Of a stretch of DNA of 64,000 nt, positions 35,587-43,669 are shown in pieces; within the stretch, counting starts at the first letter, position 1, and every line of letters starts with the position of its first letter. The notes under the pieces were generated by a model that worked only from the letters and a program-made list of their open reading frames with translations, was not told where the DNA came from and ran no database searches. The position numbers and the translations under genes are program-made. Origin of the DNA: Eubacterium sp. AF16-48 (GTDB taxonomy: Bacteria; Bacillota; Clostridia; Lachnospirales; Lachnospiraceae); assembly GCF_003479405.1 (NCBI RefSeq), contig NZ_QUHB01000006.1, positions 123,386-187,385 of the forward strand. The letters run 5' to 3'.

Positions 35587-36978
35587 CTATAGTTCACAAT
35601 TATTAACCGTTCTTGGGAAGGGAATTACATCTCTTATATTGCCCATTCCCGTAAGATACATAATCATTCTCTCAAATCCCAATCCAAAGCCGGCATGTCT
35701 TGCAGTACCGTATTTTCTTAAGTCAAGATAAAATTCATAGTCCTTTTCATTAAGTCCTAACTCCTTCATTCTTTTCCTTAATACGTCTTCTTTTTCCTCA
35801 CGCTGGCTTCCACCGATTATTTCTCCGATTCCCGGCACCAGACAGTCCATAGCTGCCACGGTTTTTCCGTCATCATTTAACTTCATGTAAAATGCCTTTA
35901 TTTCCTTTGGATAATCCGTTACAAACACCGGTCTTTTAAATATCTTTTCCGTAAGATAACGCTCATGCTCCGTTTGAAGGTCACATCCCCATTCTACCTT
36001 ATACTCAAATTCATCATTATGCTGTTTTAAAATATCTATGGCCTCCGTATATGTTACTCTGCCAAAATCTGAATTTACCACATGATTTAATCTGTCTAAA
36101 AGTCCCTTATCAACAAAGCTGTTAAAGAAATCCATTTCCTCCGGTGCATTTTCTAACACATATTTTATTATGAATTTTATCATAGCCTCTGCTAATTCCA
36201 TATCATCTTCTAAATCTGCAAAAGCTATTTCCGGCTCAATCATCCAAAACTCTGCTGCATGTCTTGTAGTGTTAGAATTTTCTGCCCTAAATGTTGGTCC
36301 AAAGGTATAAATCTTTTTAAATGCCATAGCATATGTTTCCCCATTAAGCTGTCCTGATACTGTAAGATTAGTTGGCTTTGAAAAAAAGTCTTTTGAATAA
36401 TCCGTATTCCCCTCTTCATCCTTTGGAACATTATTTAAATTCAGAGTAGTAACCTGAAACATTTCCCCTGCCCCTTCGCAGTCGCTTCCTGTAATAAGGG
36501 GAGTATGAACATATACAAATCCCTGTTCCTGAAAGAATTTGTGAATGGCATAGGCACAAAGGGAGCGCACTCTGAAAACTGCCTGAAATGTATTTGTTCT
36601 TGGTCTTAAATGGGATATTGTTCTAAGATATTCAAAACTATGTCTTTTCTTTTGCAGAGGATAATCACCGGTACTTTCCCCCTCGATTATTACCTCCTCT
36701 GCCTGAATTTCAAAAGGCTGTTTTGCATTAGGTGTGGCAACTAATTTTCCCTTTATAATAAGTGCCGCTCCAATATTTGTTTTTGATATTTCTGAGAAAT
36801 TATTAAGTTTATCACTGTAAACCACCTGTATGGGTTTAAAGAATGTACCATCATTTACTGTTATAAATCCGAAGGTTTTAGAATCCCTTATACTTCTTAC
36901 CCATCCGCATGTTTCAACTTCTTTGTCAATATATTTTTCTGTATTATCATACAATTCCTTTATTTCAACAGGTTTCAT
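35587..36978 (-). CDS. asnS: Asparaginyl-tRNA synthetase
   Basis: The start chosen is ATG 36978 (463 residues): GGAGG lies 5 nt upstream, inside the 12-codon extension of the frame. It is a class IIb synthetase with an N-terminal OB-fold anticodon domain ([22 protein letters not shown]) and motif 2/3 residues ([22 protein letters not shown], and [27 protein letters not shown]). The AsnRS-specific motif 3 distinguishes it from AspRS. The promoter TTGATA/17/TATACT (37029-37057) overlaps the stop codon of the preceding gene. No T-box leader fits in the short gap. Confidence 0.96.
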   Translation of the reverse strand: MKPVEIKELYDNTEKYIDKEVETCGWVRSIRDSKTFGFITVNDGTFFKPIQVVYSDKLNNFSEISKTNIGAALIIKGKLVATPNAKQPFEIQAEEVIIEGESTGDYPLQKKRHSFEYLRTISHLRPRTNTFQAVFRVRSLCAYAIHKFFQEQGFVYVHTPLITGSDCEGAGEMFQVTTLNLNNVPKDEEGNTDYSKDFFSKPTNLTVSGQLNGETYAMAFKKIYTFGPTFRAENSNTTRHAAEFWMIEPEIAFADLEDDMELAEAMIKFIIKYVLENAPEEMDFFNSFVDKGLLDRLNHVVNSDFGRVTYTEAIDILKQHNDEFEYKVEWGCDLQTEHERYLTEKIFKRPVFVTDYPKEIKAFYMKLNDDGKTVAAMDCLVPGIGEIIGGSQREEKEDVLRKRMKELGLNEKDYEFYLDLRKYGTARHAGFGLGFERMIMYLTGMGNIRDVIPFPRTVNNCEL

Positions 36979-37028
36979 AAATGCCTCCAACATACTTTTA
37001 TGTTTGAATTTCAAACACTCATTATGAT

Positions 37029-37057
37029 AGTATATCGTCTTTTTTACCCATTATCAA
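37029..37057 (-). promoter_or_regulatory. Promoter of asnS
   Basis: TTGATA (37052-37057), a 17-nt spacer and TATACT (37029-37034) on the minus strand. The -35 box contains the stop codon of the gene at 37054. Confidence 0.7.
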
Positions 37058-37899
37058 CTAATGGTTCCTGATTTCACGTCAGTTTTTATATCGTTTTTCT
37101 GAAAATTGTTATTATAATATGTAAACTCCTCAAACTCACTTATTCCTATATTTACTGATGTTCCGTCAATTCCCGAATGAATCTGCCACAACACATCATT
37201 TATCAGATTCACCCCTATTCCCTCATCTGTTTTCACATTTTGCATTTTTGACTTTTTTTCTATGCCATAATAATCTGCAAGAGAATCTATTATTTTAGAC
37301 TGTATAATAGCTAATGACAAATTGTCTTTTCCTTCATAAACCTGTACTGCCATTTTTTCAAATATCTCAACATCTTTACAGGTTACAAGATATATTTTCA
37401 TGGTATCACTATCCACATATATTTGTAATGGGTTTTTAAGTCCATTTTCTTTATTGTATACAACAACATCACAAACATAATAAGATATTCCCATATCGTA
37501 TATTGTGTATAATTGAATATCATTAAAGTACAGCTGTCCATCAAAAAGCAAATCATTATATTTTTCCCCAAACAATTTCTTTTCAATCTGAAGCCATTTC
37601 TTATATTCATTGTTAATACTTTTTTCAACACTTTTAAGTTTCTTATTTTCCGAATTAAATATTACATTTATAACCTGGGCATTTGACTTACCACTTAAAA
37701 CATCCCCTAATATTTCAAGCTTTTCCTCAGTAGACTTAGTTTCTCCTGTAGTCACCTCATAAGCCGTTTCATCATTGTAGCTTATTTTTCCTACATTACT
37801 TTTATTTGTCACTTCATTTAAAATTATCGGCAAAATCATGGCTAATGCAATTATAACCACGATTCCCATAATCGCTAATATCGTTTTTTTAATTTTCAT
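37054..37899 (-). CDS. Membrane-anchored protein of unknown function, in two-component operon
   Basis: This 281-residue protein has one N-terminal membrane segment (about 7-28) and an extracytoplasmic mixed alpha/beta region of about 250 residues. I recognise no family. Its start overlaps the end of the histidine kinase gene by 11 bp, so translation is coupled. Its position as the third gene of a response-regulator/kinase operon suggests an outside-facing partner or negative regulator of the sensor, comparable in arrangement (not sequence) to YycH/YycI of Bacillus. It lacks Cys pairs and obvious catalytic motifs. Confidence 0.8.
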   Translation of the reverse strand: MKIKKTILAIMGIVVIIALAMILPIILNEVTNKSNVGKISYNDETAYEVTTGETKSTEEKLEILGDVLSGKSNAQVINVIFNSENKKLKSVEKSINNEYKKWLQIEKKLFGEKYNDLLFDGQLYFNDIQLYTIYDMGISYYVCDVVVYNKENGLKNPLQIYVDSDTMKIYLVTCKDVEIFEKMAVQVYEGKDNLSLAIIQSKIIDSLADYYGIEKKSKMQNVKTDEGIGVNLINDVLWQIHSGIDGTSVNIGISEFEEFTYYNNNFQKNDIKTDVKSGTIS

Positions 37900-39325
37900 A
37901 GCCTTCTCCTGCTAACTGTTTATTATCCATAGGTAGTATCACATATACATTTGTGCCTACCCCCGGTTTACTGCCTATTTTCCATTTCCCATGGTGTATG
38001 GAAACAATCTTCTTGCACAAAGCCATTCCAATGCCTGCGCCTCCCTCTTTTCTTGCTCTTGATTTATCCACCATATAAAATGCCTCTGTTATTTTTCTAA
38101 GTTCCTCCGGTTCCATTCCACATCCGTTATCCTGAACGGTTACCATATATTCATTGCCTGATGCCTGTCCCGTAATAAGAATTGCCCCACCTATATCCAC
38201 AGCCTTTCTGGCATTATCCACTATGTTATTTATCAGTGATATAAGCAATTCTTCATTTCCATATACCTTGCCCTCTTCAGCTTTAATCTTAAACTTTATT
38301 CTTTTTTGTATAAGATTAGGTTTTGCCATTTCTCCTACCTGTTTAAGAAGACGCTTCATATTCACCTTTTCAAAGCTGATATTCTGCTTGTCAAGAGATA
38401 TTAAATCCATCAGTGAAAAGGACAGTTTTTCTAATCTTTTTCCCTGAGAGAAAATATAATTGGAATATTCCTTAATTTCTTTTTCACTTAAATCCATTGA
38501 ACGAATCATATCTGAATATCCTACAATGGCTGTAAGAGGTGTTTTTAATTCATGAGCAAAACTTGCAGTAAAATCTTCCTGTTTTCTGGCACTGTCCTCT
38601 AATTCTTCTATATTCTCTTTTAAAATATCTGCCATACTGTTAAAGCTGTTAATTAAAACTCCAACCTCTCCCGTCTGTTTTCCCTTTGCCCTTGCGCCGT
38701 AATCTCCTGATGCCATTTTCTCAGTAATTTTTGATAATTCAACTATAGGTTTTGTTATCCTTTTAGAAATTAAATAAGACAATATTCCTGACACAACAAA
38801 TGCCATAATTACCATAAGCCTGTATCTGTTATATAATGTATTTCTATCTTCATATATGTACTGTATATTTTTTATGCTGCTTACATAATAAGTTTTTCCG
38901 TATACAACTATTTTGTTCATATTTTCAATATAATGTTCATTATCATCTGCAAGCTTTATAACATAAGCACTGTTTTTTTTATTCATTTCCTTAACGGAAA
39001 TAAAACTTTCTATGGTGCTTCCCCTGTACTTTTCCACTCCCTTGGAATTACATAATTTGATATTGTATCTGTTTTGTCCCAAACTGTTTCGTACAGATTC
39101 CGTGGTTTTTATAACATTTTCCTCTAACCTGTTATCATCCTCCACAGATACACTTAAAGACGTTTTAAGCATATTCATAAACATTTTATTTTCGCTTACT
39201 TCTCTTTGAATTTCCCTGTTTAATGAATTATTAAAAGACGCATAAAGTAATGCACCTCCAAAAACAAGGTACATTACCGTTACAATGCTTAAAATAGATA
39301 AAAATATTTTCCAAAAAATTTTCAT
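37889..39325 (-). CDS. Sensor histidine kinase
   Basis: This 478-residue membrane kinase has a first membrane helix (about 7-30), an extracytoplasmic sensor of about 130 residues, a second helix (about 170-188), a HAMP domain (about 190-240, SKRITKPIVELSKITEKMASGDYGAR), a HisKA domain with phospho-acceptor His in FAHELKTPLTAIVGYSDMI (about 256), and a HATPase_c domain with N-box NNIVDNARKAV, G1 DNGCGM and G2 GGAGIGMALCK. It lies 2 bp after the response regulator gene. The signal is unknown; the sensor domain has no recognisable PAS or Cache signature by eye. Confidence 0.95.
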   Translation of the reverse strand: MKIFWKIFLSILSIVTVMYLVFGGALLYASFNNSLNREIQREVSENKMFMNMLKTSLSVSVEDDNRLEENVIKTTESVRNSLGQNRYNIKLCNSKGVEKYRGSTIESFISVKEMNKKNSAYVIKLADDNEHYIENMNKIVVYGKTYYVSSIKNIQYIYEDRNTLYNRYRLMVIMAFVVSGILSYLISKRITKPIVELSKITEKMASGDYGARAKGKQTGEVGVLINSFNSMADILKENIEELEDSARKQEDFTASFAHELKTPLTAIVGYSDMIRSMDLSEKEIKEYSNYIFSQGKRLEKLSFSLMDLISLDKQNISFEKVNMKRLLKQVGEMAKPNLIQKRIKFKIKAEEGKVYGNEELLISLINNIVDNARKAVDIGGAILITGQASGNEYMVTVQDNGCGMEPEELRKITEAFYMVDKSRARKEGGAGIGMALCKKIVSIHHGKWKIGSKPGVGTNVYVILPMDNKQLAGEGYEN

Positions 39326-39327
39326 GT

Positions 39328-39981
39328 CTAGCCCTTTAATCTATATCCTACTTTATATACTGATTCTATTTTTTTCTCCCACCCTAACTTTTTCCGCACT
39401 CTTTGAATATGAAGGTCAACAGTTCTGCTATCTCCCATATAATCACTTCCCCATACATTTTCATATATAACTTCCCTGTACAAAGCCACGTTTTTATTTC
39501 TCACTAATAATACTAATAAATTAAATTCCTTAAGTGTAAGCATAACCTGCTTTCCGTTTTTTTTCACTTCCATAGAAGCTAAGTCAATGGTTACATCCTC
39601 TTCCACTATAAGATTTTCCGCCTTCCTATAACGTCTCAATACACTTTCCACTCTTGCAAGCATTTCAACTATTTCAAAGGGTTTGGTTATGTAATCATCT
39701 GCCCCTAACTTTAGTCCCTTTACCTTATTATCCGTGCTTCCCATTGCCGTAATGAAAATCACAGGGTAATCCATGGTTTTGGCATATTCTAACAGGTCAT
39801 ATCCATCTATTTCAGGAAGCATTATGTCAAACAGACACAAATCAAATTTTACCGTGTCCATCATTTTCGCAGCATCCCTTCCATTGTATGCACAGGTGCA
39901 GGAATAACCAGCCTTTACTAAATTTACCTTTATAAGATTTGCAATTATTTCATCATCTTCTGCTATTAAAATTTCAATCAT
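39328..39981 (-). CDS. OmpR/PhoB-family response regulator
   Basis: This 217-residue protein has a receiver domain (acidic pair in IAEDDEII, phospho-acceptor Asp in LCLFDIMLPEIDGY, Thr in FITAMG, Lys in DYITKPFE) and a C-terminal winged-helix DNA-binding domain (about 122-216, ending VRKKLGWEKKIESVYKVGYRLKG). It is first in a three-gene operon with the kinase and an anchored protein. The promoter TTGGTA/17/TATGAT (40051-40079) is preceded by the terminator of the GH66 gene. Confidence 0.96.
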   Translation of the reverse strand: MIEILIAEDDEIIANLIKVNLVKAGYSCTCAYNGRDAAKMMDTVKFDLCLFDIMLPEIDGYDLLEYAKTMDYPVIFITAMGSTDNKVKGLKLGADDYITKPFEIVEMLARVESVLRRYRKAENLIVEEDVTIDLASMEVKKNGKQVMLTLKEFNLLVLLVRNKNVALYREVIYENVWGSDYMGDSRTVDLHIQRVRKKLGWEKKIESVYKVGYRLKG

Positions 39982-40050
39982 TTTTATCCCTCAAAAAATA
40001 CAAATTATCTGTTACCTTTATATTTTGTAACTTCTTTGTATCACAAATGT

Positions 40051-40079
40051 ATCATACCATATTGCCAAATATTTACCAA
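40051..40079 (-). promoter_or_regulatory. Promoter of the two-component operon
   Basis: TTGGTA (40074-40079), 17 nt, TATGAT (40051-40056) on the minus strand, with TG one base before the -10 (extended -10). Confidence 0.6.
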
Positions 40080-40080
40080 T

Positions 40081-40113
40081 AGAAAAAGAGGCTACCACAA
40101 TGTGATAACCTCT
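40081..40113 (-). terminator. Terminator of the GH66 gene
   Basis: Arms 40087-40098 and 40102-40113 form 12 pairs on the minus strand, two of them G-U pairs that would be mismatches on the plus strand. TTTTTCT follows, so the element is directional. Confidence 0.85.
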
Positions 40114-40127
40114 CTTTAATATAAAAT

Positions 40128-40640
40128 CTATTCCGGTTTTACTAATGAATTACCAATGTTAAAATCTATCTTTGTATACGCCGGATTTACTGCACTTATT
40201 ATTGTGTCATATAAATAATCATGAGCAGCCTTATTTTTCATTTTATTATTTCTGTAAAGATTTTCAGCTAAATCATATACTGAGAAATTTAATGCATCAC
40301 TGTAAATAACTGTTCCATCATTTAACTTTGCATATGCTCTCTCGCATATCTTGACATTGAAAAATTCTGCGTTCTTTACAAACTCCATAGTCATGACATA
40401 TTTTGTAGATGAATCAGCAGAAGATAATATTCCATTTTCTGTTGCCTTGCTTTCCTTTACATATGCATTGGTACTTCCAACTTCTAAATCATCTTCACTT
40501 ACATAATCTGCCAATCCGTATATCATTCCCACTTCTGCCACTTCACTGTCAGGATCATCTAATGTATATACTGTTCTGTATCCTTCCACAGTTGTGCTTA
40601 TCTGTAAACCGTCAATTTTAACATCTGCGCTATAATTTCT
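40128..40640 (-). other. C-terminal module shared with the chitinase
   Basis: This protein module corresponds to the chitinase C-terminus (25336-25880). Its beta-rich first part ends in the conserved AYAKLNDGTVIYS, and an alpha-helical end follows with NNKMKNKAAHDYLYDTI. Confidence 0.8.
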
Positions 40641-43379
40641 TTCATAGTCAGCTTTTTCATATGTACCAGGCTCTGCCAGATAAATATAATCTAACCATAT
40701 CCAGCAACTGTCTAATGCATCCTGAACCTTTATTACATCTCCCGGCTTAACAGGAATACTTCCAATACCCTGTACACTTGGAACAAATCCCCAATAGTCA
40801 TTGGTCTTTGTATAGTTCATCTTATAGCATCTGTTATTTACCCAAATATTAACCTGACCTGATGTTCCACTGGAATAGCTTAATACAAGATCGTATGTAC
40901 CTTTTTCCACGCCTTCCGGAACAACCATGCTTACACTTCCCTGATTAAGTCCAATGTTATTTACATATTTTCCTTCAGAAGCATTTTCCTCAGATACCAC
41001 CTGTGGCTTATCATTTCCGCCCACATCCTTAAGTGTTCCGTCTTCTGCTTCCATTCTGTAAATAATGCCTTCCGGATACTCATATGTCTTTGTATATTCA
41101 GCTTCATCAGTTTTAACTAATTTAACAATAATCTTGTCAACCCATCCGTAACCGCTTCCATCATCAGGATTATCTGAAATCGTTATTTTCTCTCCTCCTG
41201 ATAAGGAAATAGTAGAGGATAATTTGTCAGTAGTCATCTGGTTCATACCAAATCCGTTGCCGTTTCTTACTATGTAAGCTGCATCATTGTCTCCCACTGC
41301 CACACCAATTTTGGTACGGTTACCACAAGAAACAACACTTACTTCGTATTTGCCCTTTACAATGTTTTCAGGCATTGTAAATGAGAATGATTCTCCCGGC
41401 TGTAAATCTGCCTGACCTTCTGCTAATTTTTCTTTATAATAATCTTCACCTTCAAATGTGTATGATTTTTCAAGGTTTGTTCTCTCATTTAACTGTGTTG
41501 GTTCATCTGATGACATATATAACATATCCCAGTATTCAAGAGATGGAACTGCAAACTCAATATACTTTCCATCACTATCCTCACCCTTTGTAAATGCCAC
41601 ACTTTCAGTCATTCCACCATTTTTATCCGGAGATGCAAGATAAAGTGAATTTACTTCATCTGAATAGTAATATTTAACCTTTAAATTTTCTACCTTTGTA
41701 GGTGTTGCTTTAGTTCTGTCTTCATCTCTCCATTTATTATCTGTTCCCAGAAGATTTATTAAATGGAGCATCTGATATCCGTTTCCTTTTTTTGTATAAG
41801 TCCAGATCTTGTCTGATTCGCCCTCTGTACTTGTAGCATAATCTGATATGGAAACCTTATTATCTGTTGCTGTCTGTCCGTCACGTAAAATATTTTCATA
41901 AGCAACAGCAAAATCATAAATATTTCTCATTCTGCTGCTTAAGTCGTTTGTCATTGTTACTCCATCATGTGGATAATATTCCTCATGAAGAATGTTATTT
42001 CCATTTCCTAATTCAACTCTGTTACCACCTGCTGCAAAAACAGCTGCATTTACCAGCATAACAGCCGGTGTGTTCATATGACCGTCTGTAGCATTTCTGT
42101 TGATGTATGACTTAACTGCCAAAGACTTTCCGTTGCTGTCTTTCATGGAGTTTTCCACTTCAGTTACAAGAGAGTTATATGTATCATATGTATTTCCGTT
42201 TCTGTCTGTATCCCATGGCCAGAATTCTGTGTAAAGAGCATCTACTGCACTTGTATTTGCCTGAATAATTCCCTTTGCGCCTACCGGGTTAAATGAAATA
42301 CACTTATCTCCTAATGCCGCTTTTGCTGCATCTAAAAATTCTTTATATGTATCTGCTATTACATATATCGGCTGTCCGTCATCTGTATAGCCAAGAGGCT
42401 GTCCGTCGGCAGTTACCATGTCCCCCCAGTCTCCTACAGTATCTCCATGCCATCCGTCAAAGTCAAAATATTCAAAAACTTTCTTATATTCATTAAATAT
42501 GTAATTTTGCCAATCCTTATTAAGAGGATTCATAAAATAGAGAGTTCCGTTACCTGTAGGTGAATCTCCCATCTTGTAACAGAAAGCTCCTGTTCCTCTA
42601 TTATTGTCATCTTTAAAAAATACCTGCCAGTTTTTGTGTTCATTGTTATCACCGGCAACAAAATCATCTGTTCCTGCATATATCATATCATATGCCATAC
42701 ATGCCATATTCTTTGATTTAGAACTCTTAATATAATTTTTAATGGTATTAACATATATGTTACGTCCTGCCCAGTCCTGATATACTCCTGAATCAAGCTG
42801 TTCCTTAGGTGCTAACGGCTGGTGATGTAAATGATGCCAGTCATAGTATTCTATTACGTTGATATGATATTTACTTAACTGTTCAACTTTTCCATATGTT
42901 TTTGCATTTTCACTGAAATCACAAAGGTATCCGTATCTTGGGAACTTTCTCCAGTCTGAAGAAACGTCTACGCCTACACTTTCTTCATCTATAACAGTTC
43001 CGTTTTCGTCCTTTGCTACAATTTCCAGCATATATCCCTGAAAATCATTATCCGGTGCTGTCCATTTAAGAATTCTTGTGCTTTTTGCCTTCGCCTCAAT
43101 ATTGCAATCAGTCACAATTTTATCTCCAACTTTTTTATTTAAATGCATAGCCTGCAATTCCAGACTTTTGATTTTGCTTTCAGATTTGTTATTTACATTA
43201 ACTGTAATCTTAACGGTATCTCCGGGATCATACATAGCCTTATCTGTGTATGTATCATAAAATACAGATATTGCCTCCCCTGATGTGGCTGCGTCTACCC
43301 TTGTAGTGTTTTCATAAATCCCCACTTGCAATGTCATGGCTATTGCCATTACAAAAGCAATTATTCTTCTCAATTTCAT
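40128..43379 (-). CDS. Secreted GH66 enzyme: dextranase or cycloisomaltooligosaccharide glucanotransferase
   Basis: This 1083-residue protein has a signal peptide (about 1-30), an N-terminal beta domain (about 35-135), a GH66 TIM barrel (about 140-620), two beta-sandwich modules (about 640-760 and 777-910, the second a CBM35-type with YRMEAEDG), and a C-terminal module shared with the chitinase (about 914-1083). The likely nucleophile is Asp313 in DGWHGDTVG and the acid/base is Glu385 in LYTEFWPW. Their spacing of 72 residues equals that reported for Bacillus CITase (Asp270/Glu342). Substrates would be dextran or alpha-1,6-glucan outside the cell. CITases carry a CBM35 inserted in the barrel; here the CBM follows the barrel, so dextranase activity is equally possible. 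It is monocistronic, with its own operator-containing promoter. Confidence 0.9.
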   Translation of the reverse strand: MKLRRIIAFVMAIAMTLQVGIYENTTRVDAATSGEAISVFYDTYTDKAMYDPGDTVKITVNVNNKSESKIKSLELQAMHLNKKVGDKIVTDCNIEAKAKSTRILKWTAPDNDFQGYMLEIVAKDENGTVIDEESVGVDVSSDWRKFPRYGYLCDFSENAKTYGKVEQLSKYHINVIEYYDWHHLHHQPLAPKEQLDSGVYQDWAGRNIYVNTIKNYIKSSKSKNMACMAYDMIYAGTDDFVAGDNNEHKNWQVFFKDDNNRGTGAFCYKMGDSPTGNGTLYFMNPLNKDWQNYIFNEYKKVFEYFDFDGWHGDTVGDWGDMVTADGQPLGYTDDGQPIYVIADTYKEFLDAAKAALGDKCISFNPVGAKGIIQANTSAVDALYTEFWPWDTDRNGNTYDTYNSLVTEVENSMKDSNGKSLAVKSYINRNATDGHMNTPAVMLVNAAVFAAGGNRVELGNGNNILHEEYYPHDGVTMTNDLSSRMRNIYDFAVAYENILRDGQTATDNKVSISDYATSTEGESDKIWTYTKKGNGYQMLHLINLLGTDNKWRDEDRTKATPTKVENLKVKYYYSDEVNSLYLASPDKNGGMTESVAFTKGEDSDGKYIEFAVPSLEYWDMLYMSSDEPTQLNERTNLEKSYTFEGEDYYKEKLAEGQADLQPGESFSFTMPENIVKGKYEVSVVSCGNRTKIGVAVGDNDAAYIVRNGNGFGMNQMTTDKLSSTISLSGGEKITISDNPDDGSGYGWVDKIIVKLVKTDEAEYTKTYEYPEGIIYRMEAEDGTLKDVGGNDKPQVVSEENASEGKYVNNIGLNQGSVSMVVPEGVEKGTYDLVLSYSSGTSGQVNIWVNNRCYKMNYTKTNDYWGFVPSVQGIGSIPVKPGDVIKVQDALDSCWIWLDYIYLAEPGTYEKADYERNYSADVKIDGLQISTTVEGYRTVYTLDDPDSEVAEVGMIYGLADYVSEDDLEVGSTNAYVKESKATENGILSSADSSTKYVMTMEFVKNAEFFNVKICERAYAKLNDGTVIYSDALNFSVYDLAENLYRNNKMKNKAAHDYLYDTIISAVNPAYTKIDFNIGNSLVKPE

Positions 43380-43482
43380 TTTATTTACCTGTTGATATTA
43401 TAAATATCCCTTTCAAATTATTTATCTTTATATTTACCTTCTACCCTCCTTCCAGTTAAACGTTAAACTACTTATACAATAA

Positions 43483-43511
43483 ATATTAACATTGTAATTT
43501 TACAATGTCAA
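43483..43511 (-). promoter_or_regulatory. GH66 promoter with palindromic operator
   Basis: TTGACA (43506-43511), a 17-nt spacer and TAATAT (43483-43488) on the minus strand. A perfect palindrome ACATTGTAA-2 nt-TTACAATGT (43489-43508) fills the spacer and enters the -35 box. Binding there would block RNA polymerase. Confidence 0.7.
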
Positions 43512-43582
43512 TTTGTTTGATATAGGAAAATATCACAATATTTTACGGCTTTTTTATGCACTTTATATACTGAAACGTTATT

Positions 43583-43645
43583 ATTAAAAAGGGTATTAAA
43601 ACAGTAACTTTAACTTTGTAATTTCACTATTTTAATACCCTTTTT
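43583..43645 (-). terminator. Terminator of the AGCS symporter gene (long-loop, symmetric)
   Basis: Arms 43586-43601 and 43630-43645 make a perfect 16-bp stem around a 28-nt loop. A-runs and T-runs on both sides allow use from either strand. Confidence 0.8.
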
Positions 43646-43669
43646 TGTCTATAAAAAGTATATGTCGCA

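Noticed and set aside
36979..37053. T-box leader for asnS
   Set aside because: The gap is about 75 bp and contains a promoter; there is no T-box sequence and no room for a specifier stem.
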